A stretch of DNA of 64,000 bases, from the NCBI GenBank assembly GCA_013399875.1, contig VXAZ01003890.1:372001-436000 (forward strand). Direction: 5' to 3'. Below, one piece after another: positions 60,683 through 64,000 of the stretch. A program made the position numbers and the translations under genes. Position 1 is the first letter of the stretch. Every line of letters starts with the position of its first letter. Source of the stretch: Gymnorhina tibicen. Lineage: Eukaryota; Chordata; Aves; Passeriformes; Artamidae. The notes below the pieces were generated by a model. That model saw nothing but the letters and a program-made list of their open reading frames with translations, had not been told where the DNA came from and ran no database searches.

Positions 60683-62205
60683 GGTGAGCTGCTTAGGCTG
60701 ACACCTTTAGTGCAGAAACATCTCTGCCCTGCAGAAACCACTGAAGGGTAGTCTTTCTTGCCTCTGTACATATGGCAAACATACCTCATTTTCAATGAAA
60801 GTCAAACTGGAACATGGGAGAAAGTCTTCATGTTAATAGTTCTCACAGATTAATCTCTTTGTATAACAGGGAAATGACTTTGGAGGGCAGAAATAAATAT
60901 ATGGATATAAAAGGAGAAATTTTACACCTTTTGACAACTGCAGAGCAAGACTGGCTCATCTGTTTTTTTTTATGCAGTCCACATTCTTCAAAACTGTCCA
61001 CAGTTTTGGAGATTTTTATTTGCAGTGAAAGTGCCTGAAGATTCAACTGAGTATTTTCAGGAAACTCGGAGTGTTGCAAAGCACGTACATGCTCCTTATT
61101 TTCAAAGGCTGAACAAGCACGACTGCAAACACTATCACAGCACTAGCAAAAAGGTGCTGAACCACACTATAAGAGACAGTAATTCATGATGGAGAATACT
61201 CTCTTATCCATGAGGGAGACTGGTCTTTGTGCAGTGTGAGGAAAAGATAAGCATATTGACATGGCTTCTTTTGAAGTGTCCATCCACTCTGCCACAGCCT
61301 CCTCCTTTCTGCTCACTTCCTATTGATTATGTCTGCACTAAAGTTCAGCTGACCATTTATATTTCAAGTGAGAAGGAGGGAGAACTGGAGATTTAAAACC
61401 ATTTAAACACCTCTTGCTAGAGTTAATGCTTGCATGTCACCAGCAGTTGTCAGGACTCAGGCAATGAAATTCCTGAGGGTGGTTCATAATGATTCAATTT
61501 GTCAGCATTTCAAGCAGAAACGTGCAGGTCTGATATTCCAGTCCAGAGGGTATAAGAACAGCCAAAGGAATGTGTCTGTGTGTTACTCACCAGTAAAACA
61601 CACACAGGAAGCAGATGATAACACAGAGCTGGTGACACAACTTCAACTGCATTGCGGGATAAATTGGGGGTGCAGACACAGAGGCTACTGAAATACCTTT
61701 CTGTGAGATCTTTCTTTATCTGTTGTGCTACTCCCTCTGGTAAATACACATGATGGTACAGCAGTGTGTGCACATGGCTGAAGGATGCTCTGAAAATCCT
61801 GTGTAAAGATGTACGTGGTCTTTCACACTCATATTTATGTACCTGACCCATGATCTTTGTACGTGTATTTTAGGCTTTGACAGGTCTTCAGTAAAATCTA
61901 TAGTCAACTGCTGCAGGTTTTTGTAATCCTATTTTCTTATTCTTTAGCAATGCTTAGAGACCTGAACAGACAAGAGGGAAAACCAAACAGGCAGAAGAAG
62001 GTACAGGGTACAGCCTATTCACCGTTATTCTGTTTTGCCATTTCTTCTGTTGCCTGCTTTGTCTTTCCAGGCCACCTACCTGGTGCAATTTGTTTTGTAC
62101 CTGTGCTAAATCTGGGGCAGAATTTAATTTTTTTCCTTTTTTGTTCAGCACGGTAGGTGATAGATTGGTGACCTGATATGCCCTCACAGTGCAAACACAC
62201 AGTGA
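60683..62205. other. Unique non-coding DNA
   Basis: No gene or repeat recognised. A short stretch at 61950-61999 also sits between splice-like signals (ttctttag and aaggtacag), which is weak evidence. Confidence 0.45.
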
Positions 62206-62390
62206 AATGTTGTTAAAATGTTGTTAAAAGCCAAACCAAAACAGAACAACAGGAAGGATATCTTCCTTGCCTGTCTCCTTGTATAAGGTCAGATTTAAGG
62301 TGAAGTCTGGAAAGGAGAGCAGGTTGAAAAAAAACTAAAAAAAAGAAAACCAAACCAAAAAACACTAAATTAAAAAAAAAAGCCACTACT
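62206..62390. repeat. Short duplication and A-rich low-complexity tract
   Basis: 'atgttgttaaa' occurs twice with a 12-bp period near 62206-62229. From about 62325 to 62381 the sequence is runs of A broken by C, T or G. I see no retrocopy structure associated with the A-rich tract. Confidence 0.7.
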
Positions 62391-64000
62391 AACTTTTGTC
62401 ATATGTGCTAATGGCTTCGTTTCAACCACTTACAAACTCCTACCTAGGTTAGAGGAGCCTTTTCATGAGACTGTGTCTGCACACAGAGTTAAACCTGTGA
62501 TCTGAGAAACCTGATGGTTTGATGGACTACTCCTAAATATCTGTCATGAAAGGTGACTGACAGAAGTCAACATGTGGTTTACAAGTTCAAGGTCACTCTT
62601 AAAGATCTGTGTTTTCTCCAGTGGGAAGCATGGCTGTTTTCCTGAAATGGAAAAAGTCTGACTATTACCAATTAGGAAAACTGAACGAGTAAACTGGAAA
62701 CTAACCATATAAACTGTGTCTTGTCAAAACTAACTCTCCTGTTTGCAGGGCTTGTGTACAGAAGATAAATAAGCATAGACTATACATATGTGAAAAGTAG
62801 TATTTTATCTCCATTGGATTTTAATATTTGTTTCTCTATGAGAATCTTCTATGTCATTTAATGAAATGTTCTTCTCTGTGGTACCTTTTTACTAAAAGAT
62901 TCAGTATGCTGCTTCTGATATAGGTTATTCAAATAACTGATTAATAAAGCTGCACAAAAAAGTAGGAACAGATTTTCTTTTACTATGGTAGGATGACTCT
63001 ATTAGTGTAGAACCTTTATGCAGCTTCCACTTCCCAAACACTGTCTTTTTAATGATTTATTTAAAATGCTCACATTAAAAATAAATTTAATGCAAAACAC
63101 TCATAAAGCTCGAATCCTCCTATGACTGTGGAGCTTATTCTAGAGTAATTTCATGGGGCAGTTTCATTAAGGGGCAATTTTGTCAGCTGCTTCAGGCTGG
63201 TTTTTCAGGAGGTCTGGAATGAATAGTCCATGAGGAAGGACAAAGTGAACCAGTATTGTTACATCTCTATAGGACTGAGGGGAAGGCTAATTGCAATGTT
63301 AGAAACTGAAAGATAAAGGATGTGATTAGAAACACTGAGCTTGAAGTACTGGAAGGAAAAAAATTATGTCAGACATAAGGAAAAATATCAGCAATGTTCA
63401 AAGGATAGAGAATTACTATAAAATAAATAGTACTATAAAATAAGTAACATTATCTGCCATTTCTTTAATCAAAGCAGGGCATAATAAACAAAAAGACACA
63501 GAATTTACGCTCTGAAATGGGTAAAAGTAGATATTTATTCTCCATGGATATACAATGGGTAAAAGGAAGAACTTATAAAAATAGGGTTCCAGCCACAAAG
63601 AAAAGATTGCAGAGTTTTAGTGCCTGATTCTGAAAAATATAAGACACGATGTCATCTTTGATTGAATTCTCCAAAACCAGATGCTTAAATGAGGCTTTTC
63701 CTCTCTGTTTATTTTTCTTTGGAATTCACTGTTAAAAATTCCAGAACTGGATGTTGCCAAGAACCTCTATCACAGAGGTCAATCATCTTAGAAAATAGAT
63801 ATTCCCATCTATTCAACCTAGTAAATTTTTACTTGCTGTCTTGGATATTATAACATCTTCTCCTTGTACTGCAATAATTAGGGTGAAGATGACATTTCCA
63901 TTAAAAAGATCATATAACTCAGTGGGATAAAACTAAATGATCCAGCTGGGCTGAAGCTGTGCTTTGGACATATCTGCCTTGAAGAGAATGTTTCCATCAG
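62391..64000. other. Unique AT-rich non-coding DNA
   Basis: No gene, RNA gene or mobile element recognised up to the window end. Confidence 0.5.

Noticed and set aside
61950..61999. Micro-exon between 'ttctttag' and 'aaggtacag'
   Set aside because: Signals this short occur often by chance and there is no supporting frame or conservation evidence.
1..64000. CRISPR arrays, operons, prokaryotic genes
   Set aside because: Repeats and composition are avian. No direct repeats with regular spacers, and no dense coding layout.

Overview
The window looks like non-coding, intergenic or intronic DNA from a bird, most likely a passerine (songbird) autosome. The evidence is its repeats. It carries many truncated CR1 LINE 3' ends, several avian endogenous-retrovirus LTRs, and one tRNA-Ile-derived SINE with a CR1 tail (the TguSINE1 type, known from passerines). 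Base composition is AT-rich. I found no intact protein-coding gene. The longest open frames are artefacts of a hexanucleotide array, remnants of CR1 reverse transcriptase, or chance frames in LTR sequence.

Layout, left to right. 1-9 kb is mostly unique sequence with two short CR1 remnants (about 3.05 and 6.16 kb), a TCTA microsatellite, a 15-bp minisatellite and two short tandem duplications. An old LTR-like block on the minus strand covers about 9.2-9.7 kb, and a 28-bp LTR tip lies at 13.7 kb. At 15.80-16.61 kb a minus-strand ERVL-like LTR is interrupted by a 356-bp solo LTR with a near-perfect 6-bp target duplication. A CR1 (18.5 kb) and the TguSINE1-like SINE (20.0 kb) follow. 24.2-26.8 kb is a CR1 cluster; its last member keeps much of the reverse-transcriptase frame, disabled by stops, frameshifts and a catalytic D-to-N change.

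At 32.74-33.98 kb a second copy of the same ERVL-like LTR family, in plus orientation, is interrupted by a different 632-bp LTR with a perfect 5-bp target duplication. A minus-strand CR1 carrying the ORF2 C-terminal region lies at 36.3-37.05 kb. 40.6-41.4 kb holds about 102 perfect GAGAAA units with a decayed purine-rich right flank. Another CR1 is at 45.1 kb. At 48.9-49.4 kb a second copy of the 632-bp LTR family contains the only assembly gap (114 N). 53.8 kb holds a possible ancient palindromic-repeat remnant, and 59.0-59.5 kb an ancient amniote-type CR1 remnant.

Several unique segments (notably 56.3-57.3 kb, also 30.6-31.15, 48.2-48.45, 40.1-40.4 and 16.8-17.1 kb) have AT-rich, homeodomain-site-rich composition or unusual base composition and are proposed only as candidate conserved regulatory elements. 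One exon-like segment with good splice signals (60.44-60.68 kb) is proposed as a possible non-coding or UTR exon. Nothing here forms a pathway or operon. The main story is layered retroelement insertion, with two independent LTR-into-LTR events, plus a large purine-strand microsatellite. I saw no convincing new biological system.
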